Made by a program: the position numbers and the translations under genes
Notes under the pieces: model-generated
Told to the model about the DNA's origin: nothing
Database searches by the model: none
Seen by the model: only the letters and a program-made list of their open reading frames with translations
Assembly (NCBI GenBank): GCA_023391005.1
Contig: JAEWBS010000143.1
Location: 9,173 to 73,172 of the forward strand
DNA: 64,000 bases
Reading direction: 5' to 3'
DNA from: Bacillota bacterium
GTDB taxonomy: Bacteria; Bacillota; Clostridia; Oscillospirales; Ruminococcaceae
Shown here: piece by piece, positions 33,912 to 43,795 of the stretch
Position numbering within the stretch: the stretch's first letter is position 1
How the letters are laid out: each line of letters opens with the position of its first letter

Positions 33912-35510
33912 TTATACCTGTACTTTTAATGGAAGCATCTTTCGAATATTTACACCCATCTGCATGAGCTTGTCTTTGTAGAAAAACAGATTAACCATAA
34001 CAACAACAAAGACTGATACGGTGGCAACCTTTATAGCTAACACAACCCAGCTTAAATAAGATATATTGCCTAACGAAAACTGTCTTGTCAATAAATATAT
34101 TAGAAGCACCGTTATGCCATCGACAGTAATTTGCTTGACGAAATGTTTGATTGGCCAATTCAAAAGGTTTTTCGAATTATATATGGCCATCCAAACAGTT
34201 TGATAGAGCATGGCGATTAAAGTGCCGATTGCAACGCCAGCCAATCCTAACAAGTTAACGACGGCAACCGAAATAAGAACATTTAATGCTGCGGCGATAA
34301 TATAATTGGATTGCGTTTCTTTATAGCGACCGCTTGCTTTTATCATAATGTGATATGGAAGTCGCAAGCAGTGTCCAGCATTTGCCGCAGTAATCAAAAA
34401 TGCGAATGCCGGTTGAATATAGTTTGTGTCGTTAATACCGTTGGTGTAAACTTGAACAAATGGCAGTATTAAAAATGCGGTATTCCCAAATATGAATGTC
34501 GTTCCTGTATGTATTAACCATTCTGTCCATGCAAATGTTTTATAAAGCAAGTCACGTTCTTGTTTAGCCCATAACCGCCCTAATAAGGCTTGTATGCCAT
34601 TTGTCATTGACAAAAGTAGCTGTTTAACTCCATATATTATCAAATGATAGACAGAATAAATTGATACTGTTGACAAACCGGAAAATATAGTTAAAACAAT
34701 AATGTCTGTGCCATCTAAAATAACTGCGGCAATGTGTTGTGCCACACCATTCCATTTCTGCTGGATGGGTTCGCCTTCATATTGTATATGGCGGTTAATT
34801 TTATAATGCCTATTAATATAGATTGATAAAGCTATAGGGCGGGCGATGTATATGAGGGAAGTCGTTAGTTTTACCATGTGGATGGTTGTGCCATGTTTGA
34901 TTAGGACAATACACGCTATTGTATTTAGAAGAAGCGCGATTGTTTGAACCGTGTAAACGATATATCCCCGCTGATCCGCCGTTAATAACAGACGGTTAAC
35001 AATGCCAAAATAATACTGGGCAAAGGATCCTATGCCTATGGCAATGATCATCGTTGAGGTGTAAAGAAAGCCGAAGTTTTGTTGAGCAAAAAGAGGATAC
35101 CAGATTATCAAAAAAACAATATATACCAAAAGAAGCCATGCCAGCTTAGAAAAAAATTTTTGCGCGGAAACTATAATTTTGCTGACTTGCGCATCATCAT
35201 TATCAGCGAGAGGCTTATACAATGATGATATTACAACGGCCCCGACGCCAAGTTCCAAAAAAGCAATAACCCCTAAAAACTGTGTAATAGAATTGACCAT
35301 GCCATTTGCTTCGGAACCGAAAGTTTGTAATATTAGTCTTGGAACAATAAAGCCACATATTATTGTGCATATCTGGAATAAAAACGATGTTATTGTATTT
35401 TTAGCTAATTTTTTATTGTTCATTAATAACGATTTGCACCTTTTCAATTGAGTTTTATACTTAATTAAGCGATCATAATCAATTTTAAAATGCTTGACTT
35501 TACCATTCAA
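33912..35510 (-). CDS. Polysaccharide flippase (Wzx-type, MOP superfamily)
   Basis: This 532-residue membrane protein has about 12-14 hydrophobic segments. The N-terminal NTITSFLFQICTIICGFIVPRLILQTFGSEANGMVNSITQFL region is typical of oligosaccharide flippases that move undecaprenyl-linked repeat units across the membrane. The first about 30 residues are hydrophilic and basic; an ATG at about residue 30 (MNNKKLAKNT) is an alternative start closer to the family's usual length. It lies next to the polymerase gene, as in Wzx/Wzy-dependent capsule clusters. The base composition is lower in GC than in the flanking genes. Confidence 0.87.
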   Translation of the reverse strand: MNGKVKHFKIDYDRLIKYKTQLKRCKSLLMNNKKLAKNTITSFLFQICTIICGFIVPRLILQTFGSEANGMVNSITQFLGVIAFLELGVGAVVISSLYKPLADNDDAQVSKIIVSAQKFFSKLAWLLLVYIVFLIIWYPLFAQQNFGFLYTSTMIIAIGIGSFAQYYFGIVNRLLLTADQRGYIVYTVQTIALLLNTIACIVLIKHGTTIHMVKLTTSLIYIARPIALSIYINRHYKINRHIQYEGEPIQQKWNGVAQHIAAVILDGTDIIVLTIFSGLSTVSIYSVYHLIIYGVKQLLLSMTNGIQALLGRLWAKQERDLLYKTFAWTEWLIHTGTTFIFGNTAFLILPFVQVYTNGINDTNYIQPAFAFLITAANAGHCLRLPYHIMIKASGRYKETQSNYIIAAALNVLISVAVVNLLGLAGVAIGTLIAMLYQTVWMAIYNSKNLLNWPIKHFVKQITVDGITVLLIYLLTRQFSLGNISYLSWVVLAIKVATVSVFVVVMVNLFFYKDKLMQMGVNIRKMLPLKVQV

Positions 35511-35552
35511 ACAAAAGAGTTTTTAATGTTTTATAGCACTTGTTATTAATTT

Positions 35553-37040
35553 TTATTGCTTATATTTCAGTATTCTAAATTGATTTATAAAATAAATCAA
35601 TAAGCATAAAACTACAACTCCATAAAACCACTCTTTTAAATATACATGTATGCCATTTCTATTTATTGGTATTAATGCATCTAACGTGCCTGAAATAAAT
35701 AGAAATTTTAATGGTTTTTGAGTATAAACTTCCGTCTTATCTGTTTTCAATAATAAAGACAACCAGCAACCCAAGGGGATCATGAATACGGGAGCAAGTA
35801 AAGGGCCAAAATTAACTACTGATTCTGCCACAATAGAAAACCCGGGACCATACCCTAGTCCAAGATAATCCTTAAAGAAATTTCCAACAACAGCATATTG
35901 TACTCCTAGAACATCTAAGAATTTATTCGTTATTAATCCCCCAATAGCAATTAAATAAGTATTGCCATAAGGCCATATATCCCACCCATACATTTGAAGA
36001 AATACAAGGGGTTTCATAGAAGAACCTAATTCAAAAAAAGCTTTTATTACCGATGAGTTTGTTATCGAAAGTAATCCTATTACTGAATCATAGGTTATTC
36101 CTACATTTCTTAATGAAACAATTGCATCCATTATATAGATACCTATTATACTAAGAGTTGAGTACATTATAAGTTGTTTTTTCTTTATAGGTTTATATGA
36201 CACATGGCTTATCCATATAAGAATTGTCAATTTAAGAATCCAAGGCCCCCTGTTACCCGCAAGTATATTTAATACTGTATATAACCCGAATATTGTATAT
36301 ATCACAAATCTGATGCTTTTATTAAATTTACTCCCAATTAACATTCCAATTAAGCTAGGAAAAAACCAAAAAGAAATAAAAGTACTATAAGCAAATCCAC
36401 TTCTTGCATACTCAGAATAATACAAAGCTCTATAACCAAATGTTTTAGCTATTTGTAAATCAACAAAAGCATTTATAAGCGTTATAGGGATAGCAATGAT
36501 TCCTATTAATATCGATATATGAAAAATCGTTTTTAACATAAATTTATCTTCAAAAAATTCGTTTTTGTCTAAACAGCTTTTTTTTGCATTTTTATTCTTG
36601 TCAATTTTTATAGTTGTAGCCAATGCACCGAGGTGAAATAAAATTGCTGACATTATGACTGTCATTTGAGAAGCAACGATGTCTTTAATCGCTGTTACAT
36701 CATATCCTGTGTATATTGAAAACGCTCCAATCTCATTTGGAAGATGTATTCCCAACGCCCACATTAGCGGTTGTCCAAAATTGAAAAGAAAAAAAAATGT
36801 TAGGAAAATCATATATGGTGTAAAAATACTTCCTGTCGTTTCCTTCCATGAATAGCCTATGTATATATATATAACAATCCCAATCCAACTAAACAAAAAA
36901 ATTAAATATTTTTGATCGGGTATATCAATTAAATCAGATAATGCTAAATAAAAAATATAAAATATTACGGAAATTATTAATGTAGAAAACAAATTTTTTG
37001 ATTTATTCAAATTAGAATGTTTTTTTATATATAAACTCAT
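35553..37040 (-). CDS. Oligosaccharide repeat-unit polymerase (Wzy-like)
   Basis: This 495-residue, strongly hydrophobic protein has a dozen or so membrane segments and a large extracytoplasmic loop, the shape of O-antigen/capsule polymerases. These proteins have little sequence conservation, so the call rests on topology and place between flippase and glycosyltransferases. I chose the ATG at 37040 (GGAG 6 bases upstream); it overlaps the preceding glycosyltransferase gene by 29 bases. Very AT-rich, a sign of acquisition from another source. Confidence 0.75.
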   Translation of the reverse strand: MSLYIKKHSNLNKSKNLFSTLIISVIFYIFYLALSDLIDIPDQKYLIFLFSWIGIVIYIYIGYSWKETTGSIFTPYMIFLTFFFLFNFGQPLMWALGIHLPNEIGAFSIYTGYDVTAIKDIVASQMTVIMSAILFHLGALATTIKIDKNKNAKKSCLDKNEFFEDKFMLKTIFHISILIGIIAIPITLINAFVDLQIAKTFGYRALYYSEYARSGFAYSTFISFWFFPSLIGMLIGSKFNKSIRFVIYTIFGLYTVLNILAGNRGPWILKLTILIWISHVSYKPIKKKQLIMYSTLSIIGIYIMDAIVSLRNVGITYDSVIGLLSITNSSVIKAFFELGSSMKPLVFLQMYGWDIWPYGNTYLIAIGGLITNKFLDVLGVQYAVVGNFFKDYLGLGYGPGFSIVAESVVNFGPLLAPVFMIPLGCWLSLLLKTDKTEVYTQKPLKFLFISGTLDALIPINRNGIHVYLKEWFYGVVVLCLLIYFINQFRILKYKQ

Positions 37041-38199
37041 GTTTTTCTCCACTATTAATATTAACCTGATCCTCAATAAAATTGATCAATTTTATTGCTC
37101 GCATGTCAACAATAAGTTTTTTACTAAATTCTAAAGATTTTTCCGACATTTTTATTCTAAGATCAGGGTCATTTTTTAACTTTATTATTGCTTTTCTAAT
37201 CTCTTCTATGTCGTTAGGATCAATTCGTATTGAGTTTTTCTCATTCAATAGTTCATCATTAAATGATAAGTTAGATGAAACCACTGGTAATCCGCAAGCC
37301 ATTGCTTCTATAATTGCGTTGCAGCAGCCTTCCGCTAATGTCGGCAAGACAAATACATCTGCTGCATTTAAGTAATTAACTAATTGGATATGGGGCAACG
37401 GCCCTGAAAAAAGTATGTTTTCACCTTTAGGCTTTTGTTCACCCGAACCAATAAATAAAGCCCTGGCATTCAAGCCTTCCATAGCTTTCATTACGCGTAA
37501 TATTCCTTTTCTATGAGTAAAAGCGCCAACAAATATTACAATAAACTCGTCTTTCTCATAACCAAGTATATTTCTTACTTCGTCTTTATTTTTTTTATAG
37601 AATAATTTATTATTAATGGCATTGGGTACTATAATTGCGTTTTCTTTTTGACACAATCCCAAATTAATACTTTCATCAAGATTTTTACCCGATACACATA
37701 TAACACCTTTAATTTCTCTTATGGCTTCATCAATTCTGTGTCTGCTATATAACGATTCTACTCGTATTTTGCTTTCTCCAGATGCGACAAATACCGGAAT
37801 ATGATGCTTTTTAGAAATTTCCGCAGCTATCACTCCACTATGCCAAAAGTGAGCATATAATATATCCGGTTTTAATTTATATTTGTTGAATGCATATTTA
37901 ATCGCTAAACTGGTTAACTCCCCCGCAATATTATTTCCTTTTATGTGTATATTAAGGAAAGGAAAATGAATAGGTTGATAAATATCTATAGCAACCTTAT
38001 TATTTACGTGATCTTGCCATTTAAAAGGTCTTTTCCTTTTCCTTTTAAATATAAAATTAGTTATGCTTTGGGGTGCAATAACAGAGCATTTAATACCTAG
38101 ATTTGAAATAGCAACTACTAGTTCTCTTACAAATGTATACATAGGATCTTTTGCTGTAGGATAATTAGGTACAATAAAACAAATATGCTCTAATTTCAT
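37012..38199 (-). CDS. Glycosyltransferase, GT4 family
   Basis: This GT-B fold retaining glycosyltransferase of 395 residues is predicted to add a sugar to the lipid-linked repeat unit at the cytoplasmic face. The C-terminal domain shows VFVGAFTHRKGILRVMKAM (about 220-238) and the EX7E motif in PTLAEGCCNAIIEAMACGLPVV. The N-terminal half has FIVPNYPTAKDPMYTFVRE and a YAHFWHSG motif, common in GT4 capsule enzymes. Donor and acceptor are unknown. It overlaps the polymerase gene. Confidence 0.87.
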   Translation of the reverse strand: MKLEHICFIVPNYPTAKDPMYTFVRELVVAISNLGIKCSVIAPQSITNFIFKRKRKRPFKWQDHVNNKVAIDIYQPIHFPFLNIHIKGNNIAGELTSLAIKYAFNKYKLKPDILYAHFWHSGVIAAEISKKHHIPVFVASGESKIRVESLYSRHRIDEAIREIKGVICVSGKNLDESINLGLCQKENAIIVPNAINNKLFYKKNKDEVRNILGYEKDEFIVIFVGAFTHRKGILRVMKAMEGLNARALFIGSGEQKPKGENILFSGPLPHIQLVNYLNAADVFVLPTLAEGCCNAIIEAMACGLPVVSSNLSFNDELLNEKNSIRIDPNDIEEIRKAIIKLKNDPDLRIKMSEKSLEFSKKLIVDMRAIKLINFIEDQVNINSGEKHEFIYKKTF

Positions 38200-38229
38200 A
38201 TTACTATTTCTCTCTATTTATTATTATAT

Positions 38230-39363
38230 TTAAGAAAAATCATTATTGATGCGTTCGTAAAGTTTCTTGTAAGATTTTACTATTTCTATCCAATCGAATT
38301 TATTTGCAGCCATAATACAATTATTAGAAATATTATCATAATTTCCAATAATTATATTGATTTTATTAACAATATCATTAACGCTTAACGGATTTACTCC
38401 ATAACCTACTTGACCTTCTGCAAATTGGCCATCAAACCCTTGACCATAAGTATAAATGACTGGTAAACCTTGGCTTATGGATTCAGCATATACCAATCCA
38501 AAGGTTTCCGTAAATGATGGCATAACAAAAATATCTGCTTTTCTATAATAATTTATCAGCTCTTCGGGGGCGCAATATTCTATATATTCAAAATGTCCTA
38601 AAGTAGATAAATACTTATAATATGCTTGATCTTTCTGTTGACCAATAAGTAATATATTAACTTTTTTATCAATTCTCTTGCTCAATTCAATTCCAGCTTT
38701 AATTACATTTTCAATATTTTTTCTTCTAATAATTTGTCCTACAAATATCAAATTAATCTGCTCTTTTTGATGATCAAAAACTGGCCTATTTTTGTAGGTA
38801 TTAGTCAACCAAAAATCTGAGATGCCATTTGGGATTATCAACGATTTTTTAATTATATTATCTTGCAATGCTACCGGAACGAATGTATTAATGACTTTTT
38901 CTTGATAAGCTGGTGATAAAAATATTATAGCTTTGGCGTTTTTTAATATTTTTAGTGCATATGGTTTTAAATGTTTAGCTTTTTGAAAGTATTGATTAAT
39001 ATCGGTATCTCTAATAGCTACAATATAAGGTATTCTATATTTTTTAAATAGCTCATATGCCACGCCCCCATCACTAAAAAGGCTATGGGCATGAATAACG
39101 CTGATATTAGATAATGTAAAATTCCTTTCAATATCACATCTCATCTTATATATTTTACTGAAAAATATATACTTATCCCACCACACAATCACATTATTTG
39201 AATAGATAGGGTAAGAACAATCATTGGTATCTAATTCGCAACTTAGATTGGTATGCTTTGGAACATATACTTCGATATCTATATCGTCTTTTACACATTG
39301 CTCAAATAAATTTCTATATACTTTACTATATGGAAAACCACACGTAATCTGCAGTATTTTCAT
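38230..39363 (-). CDS. Glycosyltransferase, GT4 family
   Basis: This 377-residue GT-B glycosyltransferase has VIHAHSLFSDGGVAYEL in the N-terminal domain, LIFVGQIIRRKNIENVIKA in the C-terminal domain, and the EX7E motif in PSFTETFGLVYAESISQGLPVI. These mark a retaining GT4 enzyme. Donor sugar unknown. It is the second of three consecutive GT4 genes, AT-rich, with only 4 bases between it and the next gene upstream. Confidence 0.87.
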   Translation of the reverse strand: MKILQITCGFPYSKVYRNLFEQCVKDDIDIEVYVPKHTNLSCELDTNDCSYPIYSNNVIVWWDKYIFFSKIYKMRCDIERNFTLSNISVIHAHSLFSDGGVAYELFKKYRIPYIVAIRDTDINQYFQKAKHLKPYALKILKNAKAIIFLSPAYQEKVINTFVPVALQDNIIKKSLIIPNGISDFWLTNTYKNRPVFDHQKEQINLIFVGQIIRRKNIENVIKAGIELSKRIDKKVNILLIGQQKDQAYYKYLSTLGHFEYIEYCAPEELINYYRKADIFVMPSFTETFGLVYAESISQGLPVIYTYGQGFDGQFAEGQVGYGVNPLSVNDIVNKINIIIGNYDNISNNCIMAANKFDWIEIVKSYKKLYERINNDFS

Positions 39364-39367
39364 ATGG

Positions 39368-40537
39368 TCACTCCCTAATGATTACACATTCGTTATCAAT
39401 GATATGATTATACATGTTCTGATGCTTTTGTAAGTTGTTTTCTAATGAGTATATTTTTATAACGCGATTAAAATTTTTATCTTTCTCGCTGCTCATCATT
39501 GCTGGATCATTTATAAACCTCATTATCTTCCCGACACATTCGTCAGCTGATTCAAACACGTTTTGCATATCCCCTACCACTTCAACCGATCCGCCTGCAT
39601 CCGTAGTTAGAATTACCGTTTTTCTACTCATGGCTTCCACAAGCGTTCTACCAAAAGATTCCGTATTATAATTAGAAGTTAGAATAAAAATATCAATATT
39701 ATAATAAAACTTGTCCATTTCTTCTAGCGTAATATTTATCTTACCATCAAATCTATCTCCAAATATTTCTACCAGCTCATTAAACATTAAATAAGTTGCT
39801 TTTAAAGCTTTATCATCTAAACATCCCACTGCCATTTTTATGGTTAGGCTGTCTCCGAGAATGTTATTGAGCTTTTTTGAAATTTCTACGGCAAGCGGCC
39901 AATTCTTCCAAGAGGTATATCTGCCTGCGAATCCAATTGTAATATGTGATTCTGTTTTTTTCTCTAAAGATGTATCAAAAAACTCAAATAGCTGACCTGC
40001 CGTATTCTCGATAACTTTATATTCTAATTCGATATTTTTTCCCTTTAATGCAGTTTCCCAATGCTTTTTATTAAATTCCGTAGTGGTGACTAGCGTTTTT
40101 AACTCCTTCATACAAAAAAAGAAAATACATTTAAAAAGAGAGTTGTATTTAGTATAAAGTCCACGTTCAGTATGTATTAAGTAAATATCAGGATAGATCA
40201 ATTTGAATTTAATAAATAAAGCTACAACAAAAAAACTGACTTGTGCCTGTGTATGAACAACCAAGGGATGTGTTTTATTAATGATATTTCTCGCTTTCAA
40301 AAAATACATTAGAAGGGCGAACGGATTCTTTATCAGATGCTTTAATCTACTATAATTAGTTAAAATAAAATATTTTACACCTAATTCTGTTTTACTTACT
40401 TTTCCTGGTTGAATAACACCTATAGAAAACTTATCTCTTAACCCTTTGATAATAATTTTGGTGGACTCTTGCTCTCCGCCAACAGTATCTAGACAATTAT
40501 CACTCATCAATAATATATCGACATTATTTTCTTTCAT
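39368..40537 (-). CDS. Glycosyltransferase, GT4 family
   Basis: This 389-residue GT4-type glycosyltransferase has an N-terminal VGGEQESTKIIIKGL pattern, ITIGFAGRYTSWKNWPLAVEIS in the donor domain and the EX7E motif in NTESFGRTLVEAMSRKTVI. The start is uncertain: ATG at 40537 or TTG at 40549, both with poor ribosome binding sites and both overlapping the upstream epimerase gene, which suggests coupled translation. With the two preceding enzymes it suggests a repeat unit of at least four sugars, counting the one placed by the initiating transferase. Confidence 0.85.
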   Translation of the reverse strand: MKENNVDILLMSDNCLDTVGGEQESTKIIIKGLRDKFSIGVIQPGKVSKTELGVKYFILTNYSRLKHLIKNPFALLMYFLKARNIINKTHPLVVHTQAQVSFFVVALFIKFKLIYPDIYLIHTERGLYTKYNSLFKCIFFFCMKELKTLVTTTEFNKKHWETALKGKNIELEYKVIENTAGQLFEFFDTSLEKKTESHITIGFAGRYTSWKNWPLAVEISKKLNNILGDSLTIKMAVGCLDDKALKATYLMFNELVEIFGDRFDGKINITLEEMDKFYYNIDIFILTSNYNTESFGRTLVEAMSRKTVILTTDAGGSVEVVGDMQNVFESADECVGKIMRFINDPAMMSSEKDKNFNRVIKIYSLENNLQKHQNMYNHIIDNECVIIRE

Positions 40538-41417
40538 TTCTGTTTCCAATCTCTGTTTCTATAATTGATTCTTGGAAATGGTACATCTGATAATTGGCTT
40601 TTTCATATATGCTCATAGATTGGTCATAAACAAGACTGCCAAACACCTTATTTACTATCCCAATTCCAAACATTAATACTAATACAGGATTAAATAACTT
40701 TGTCAGCCATATTTTCTTTCCATTTACCACTGCAATGGTATTAACTAATCTACTAGTTTGCACGTACTCTTGATTTTGTGGAAAAAACATCCCTTTATCT
40801 TTCTGATCAATAACTGCTTTTATAAATTCACAAAGATTATCTATGTGTAACATACTACGCTCATTGTCTATGTTAGGAAATACTGGCGTCATTTGAGCAA
40901 CTATAGCTAACGTGGTGTAATTGCCCTTAGAGCCTTTCCCGTAAATCATAGGCGCTCGAATAATCACCACATGAAAGCTTTCATCGTTTAACGGCGTAAT
41001 CCCGTTTTCAGCTCTCAGCTTGCTATCACCATAAAAATTAGACGGACAAGGCACAGTATCTTTGGTGATAACCTTCTTTTTTCCGATTGGCGCGCTGTCA
41101 CCATAGACAATAATGCTGCTCATAAAAATAAACTGCTTCACGCCATCTTGCTTTGCCTTGGCAGCAACTTCGATTGTCAAATCGGTATTAATACGATAAT
41201 ACTCGGATTTTGTCTTTTTAGATGCATGTCCGGTATCCGAATGGGCAATGCCTGCCACATGAAATATTGAATCATAGCCACCGAAATTTTTCTCGCGCCA
41301 TGTGCCGTCACGCAAACTGATTGTATCAATTTGATACTCGTCCGGCCATTGCGCAACATAGTTTTTAAAAGAATTGCCCACATAGCTATTTGTACCGGTT
41401 ATTAAAATGCGCTTCAT
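40524..41417 (-). CDS. NAD-dependent epimerase/dehydratase (extended SDR)
   Basis: This 297-residue sugar-nucleotide-modifying SDR has the motif TGTNSYVG (7-14), the Ser/Tyr/Lys set in MSSIIVYGDS and FYGDSKLRAE, and RAPMIYGKGSKGNY. Members of this type act on UDP-GlcNAc-derived or UDP-hexose intermediates, for example WbpV/WbiG-like 4-epimerases. The C-terminal part is hydrophobic (about residues 228-250), which is also seen in that subgroup. It ends within the start of the GT4 gene and begins 4 bases inside the sugar transferase gene. Reaction not certain. Confidence 0.8.
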   Translation of the reverse strand: MKRILITGTNSYVGNSFKNYVAQWPDEYQIDTISLRDGTWREKNFGGYDSIFHVAGIAHSDTGHASKKTKSEYYRINTDLTIEVAAKAKQDGVKQFIFMSSIIVYGDSAPIGKKKVITKDTVPCPSNFYGDSKLRAENGITPLNDESFHVVIIRAPMIYGKGSKGNYTTLAIVAQMTPVFPNIDNERSMLHIDNLCEFIKAVIDQKDKGMFFPQNQEYVQTSRLVNTIAVVNGKKIWLTKLFNPVLVLMFGIGIVNKVFGSLVYDQSMSIYEKANYQMYHFQESIIETEIGNRNERK

Positions 41418-42034
41418 TTTACAACCGACTCCCTTTTTCTCAACTCGCCAGTACCGCCCTCTACAACGCCATCGTGTTTAAGCACAGCCAGCACTGTCCC
41501 AATAAAACAACGGCAATCAAACAAAAAACTAACCCGTTGGACATATTCGCCGTCGAGTCTGGCTTTAACCTCTATCGGCAGTTCATCTCTGCCGTTGATC
41601 TGCGCCCAACCGGTCAAGCCTACTGGCACATCGTTGGTACCGTACTTGTCCCGCTCTTCAATCAAATCATATTGATTCCAAAGCGCTGGTCTGGGGCCAA
41701 TAATGCTCATTTCGCCGACGAAGATATTCCAAATCTGCGGCAGCTCGTCGAGGCTGGTCTTCCTTAAAAACTTACCTACTTTGGTTATCCACTGCTCTGG
41801 ATTCTCCAAGAGGTGCGTCGGCATATCTTTTGGCGTGTCGATACGCATAGTACGAAATTTCAGGATATAAAAATGGTTTTTGTGTATGCCTACGCGCTTT
41901 TGCTTAAAAAGAATAGGTCCGGGGGAATCAAGCTTAATCGCAATAATTAAAATCAAGAACACCGGCGCCAAAAACACCATAGCTAAAAAAGATAACGCAA
42001 TATCAATGATGCGCTTAACTCGCATATAAGACAT
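41414..42034 (-). CDS. Initiating sugar-1-phosphate transferase (PglC/WcaJ-type)
   Basis: This 206-residue bacterial sugar transferase moves a sugar phosphate from its UDP carrier to undecaprenyl phosphate, the first step of repeat-unit assembly. Features in order: basic KRIIDIALS start, one hydrophobic membrane segment (about 12-34), PGPILFKQKRVG, FYILKFRTMR, LRKTSLDELPQIWNIFVGEMSIIGPRP and GLTGWAQINGRDELP. All core motifs are intact. It is the small, PglC-like form without the extra N-terminal membrane domains. Follows the acetyltransferase gene by 29 bases. Confidence 0.93.
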   Translation of the reverse strand: MSYMRVKRIIDIALSFLAMVFLAPVFLILIIAIKLDSPGPILFKQKRVGIHKNHFYILKFRTMRIDTPKDMPTHLLENPEQWITKVGKFLRKTSLDELPQIWNIFVGEMSIIGPRPALWNQYDLIEERDKYGTNDVPVGLTGWAQINGRDELPIEVKARLDGEYVQRVSFLFDCRCFIGTVLAVLKHDGVVEGGTGELRKRESVVK

Positions 42035-42063
42035 TCCAATTGCTCCTTAATATCAGACCGTTT

Positions 42064-42690
42064 TTATTTTCTAACGGTCGTACCGCATTCAATATGCGTC
42101 CAATTCGGAATTAATACATCCCGCTCGATAATCGCGCCGCTGCTGATGATGCAGCCCACGCCGATCTTTGCGTTGGCGCTGATGGTCACCTTCGCCTCCA
42201 CTACCGTGCCATAGCCGATCTCGGCGCTCGGCGAAACGGTCGCGGTGCTGTGCACCAGCGTCGGCAGAATGAATCCATGCCGCACCAACATTTCAATCCA
42301 CTTTTGGCGCAGCGCGTTATCCCCGACGGACGGAATCGCAATCGGGTATTCATTCACATACTTCCCGCAGTTATCGCAGACGTCCATCGCGTAAGGGTTA
42401 CTCGGGTCATCATCCAAAAAAGCGATTTTCTTAAACGCCCGCATATCCTGCGCAATTTCTTTGACAACCTGCCCCTGACCGCCAGCGCCAAGAATCAGCA
42501 GATTCATCTGCCTGACCTGTGCCGGTTGAGACAGCGCCGCTACAGCCTTATTCCTCTTTTCTTCGGCCTCGGTGTAGGACTTGCCATAGCAATAGCCATA
42601 TACAATTTTGCCGTCCGGCGTTCTGGCTTTTTCGTATCGCGCTTCAAAACGTCCGTCGACTCTGAGACGAATATTAGCACCTGTTTTCAT
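42064..42690 (-). CDS. Chimera: integrase arm-binding domain fused to NeuD/PglD-type acetyltransferase
   Basis: Residues 1-50 of the 208-residue protein (ANIRLRVDGRFEARYEKA, GKIVYGYCYGKSYTEAEEK) match the N-terminal arm-type DNA-binding domain of Tn916/phage-like tyrosine recombinases. From about residue 61 the sequence is a NeuD/PglD sugar O/N-acyltransferase: LLILGAGGQGQVVKEIA nucleotide-sugar-binding part, then left-handed beta-helix hexapeptides. AAAGGAG lies 5 bases before the ATG at 42690. An internal ATG at 42510 would give the plain enzyme but has only a weak site. It is the first gene after the capsule promoter. The nearby integrase relic lacks this same N-terminal part. Confidence 0.8.
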   Translation of the reverse strand: MKTGANIRLRVDGRFEARYEKARTPDGKIVYGYCYGKSYTEAEEKRNKAVAALSQPAQVRQMNLLILGAGGQGQVVKEIAQDMRAFKKIAFLDDDPSNPYAMDVCDNCGKYVNEYPIAIPSVGDNALRQKWIEMLVRHGFILPTLVHSTATVSPSAEIGYGTVVEAKVTISANAKIGVGCIISSGAIIERDVLIPNWTHIECGTTVRK

Positions 42691-42742
42691 GAGTGCTCCT
42701 TTAGTGGTCAAAATCAGTCTATAATGTTACAAAACTATGTTT

Positions 42743-42771
42743 ATGTTAGCATCGATTCCATCATTTGTCAA
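42743..42771 (-). promoter_or_regulatory. Capsule operon promoter
   Basis: On the minus strand, a consensus TTGACA (42766-42771), exactly 17 bases, TAACAT (42743-42748), about 50 bases before the start of the chimeric first gene. It is the best promoter in the island. The 300 bases to its right (42772-43074) are AT-rich with no supported gene. Confidence 0.7.
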
Positions 42772-43074
42772 TATTTTTTATTATTTGCTAGCAAATTAAA
42801 ATGGTCATATAGTGGTCATTGAAATTGCCTTCAAGTGATAAATATAAAGGTTACGGTTTTACCTTCAAAAAAATATCAGTTTCGACTTCATTCGATCTAA
42901 AAACATGCATAATTTTAAATAGCGCTCCTCCCCATCTCACTTTTACAAAAAATTATGTCGCAGCTTTACAGATGGCCTTGGCATAATTTTATAAAACCCG
43001 CCATAAATGAAAAAACATAATCTTTACAAGCATTGCATTGTAGAAATTATGTATCTATAAGGAATTTATAATAT

Positions 43075-43795
43075 TTAGTTCTGAGCGTTAAACAGGCCGC
43101 TGGCGAGCTTTCTACCGCCTTCTGCTGCATGTCGGGCGAGACGTGCGAATGGGTGGGTGTCCAGCGTAATCGCGATGCCCGAATAACCCAGCCTTTCGGA
43201 CGTGATCTTCGGCGCGAAATGCCGCACTTCAGCATCAGTGTCGCGTTGGTGTATCGGATATCGTGCAGCCGAATGGGCTTGAGCGCATGCTTTTTGAGAA
43301 AGTCGGCAAACTTATGTGAGAAGCTCGCGGTGTGGTACGGGCTGCCGTCGTCCTTGCAGCAGACGAGATCATTGTTCTGATACCCAGATCCCAATTGAAG
43401 CTTGATCTGGGCCTGCTTGGCCCGATGCTGTTTAAGCTTTGCGAGCAGCGCGTCGGATAGCAGCAGTTGGCGCTTGCCCGATTCGGTCTTGGGGGCGCAG
43501 AAGAGATACTTCCCATCGAGGCAAACCAGATTGCGGCGAATCGTCATCGTTTTCGCCTTCCAATCGATGCCTTCCATGAAGCGTCAGAAGCTCGCCGCGC
43601 CTTAGGCCCGGCTTCAAATCCAGCACCAGCGAAACTCCATATCCCTTTGGCACATTTCATCAGCTCTCGGCCTCTTCTAGGTTATAGACCGCCTGATATT
43701 TGCCCCTGCTTGGGCGTGTTCACAAGCCGGCAGGATTCAGCGGTATCAGCCGTGTTCTGTAGCATATTGCAATGCCCCGCGCAGCATCGTACAAT
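43075..43795 (-). pseudogene. Tyrosine recombinase (integrase) relic, catalytic part
   Basis: Homology runs through several frames. A decayed core-binding segment (about 43680-43795) is followed by PGLRRGELLTL (box with catalytic Arg, about 43590-43630). Next, in another frame, comes IDWKAKTMTIRRNLVCLDGKYLFCAPKTESGKRQL, then IRLHDIRYTNATLMLKCGIS. After a frameshift it reads KITSERLGYSGIAITLDTH, and back in frame SHVSPDMQQKAVE. The position of the catalytic Tyr (DTYSHV in relatives) reads His next to a small insertion, so it is inactive. The N-terminal arm domain is missing here. Confidence 0.8.
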
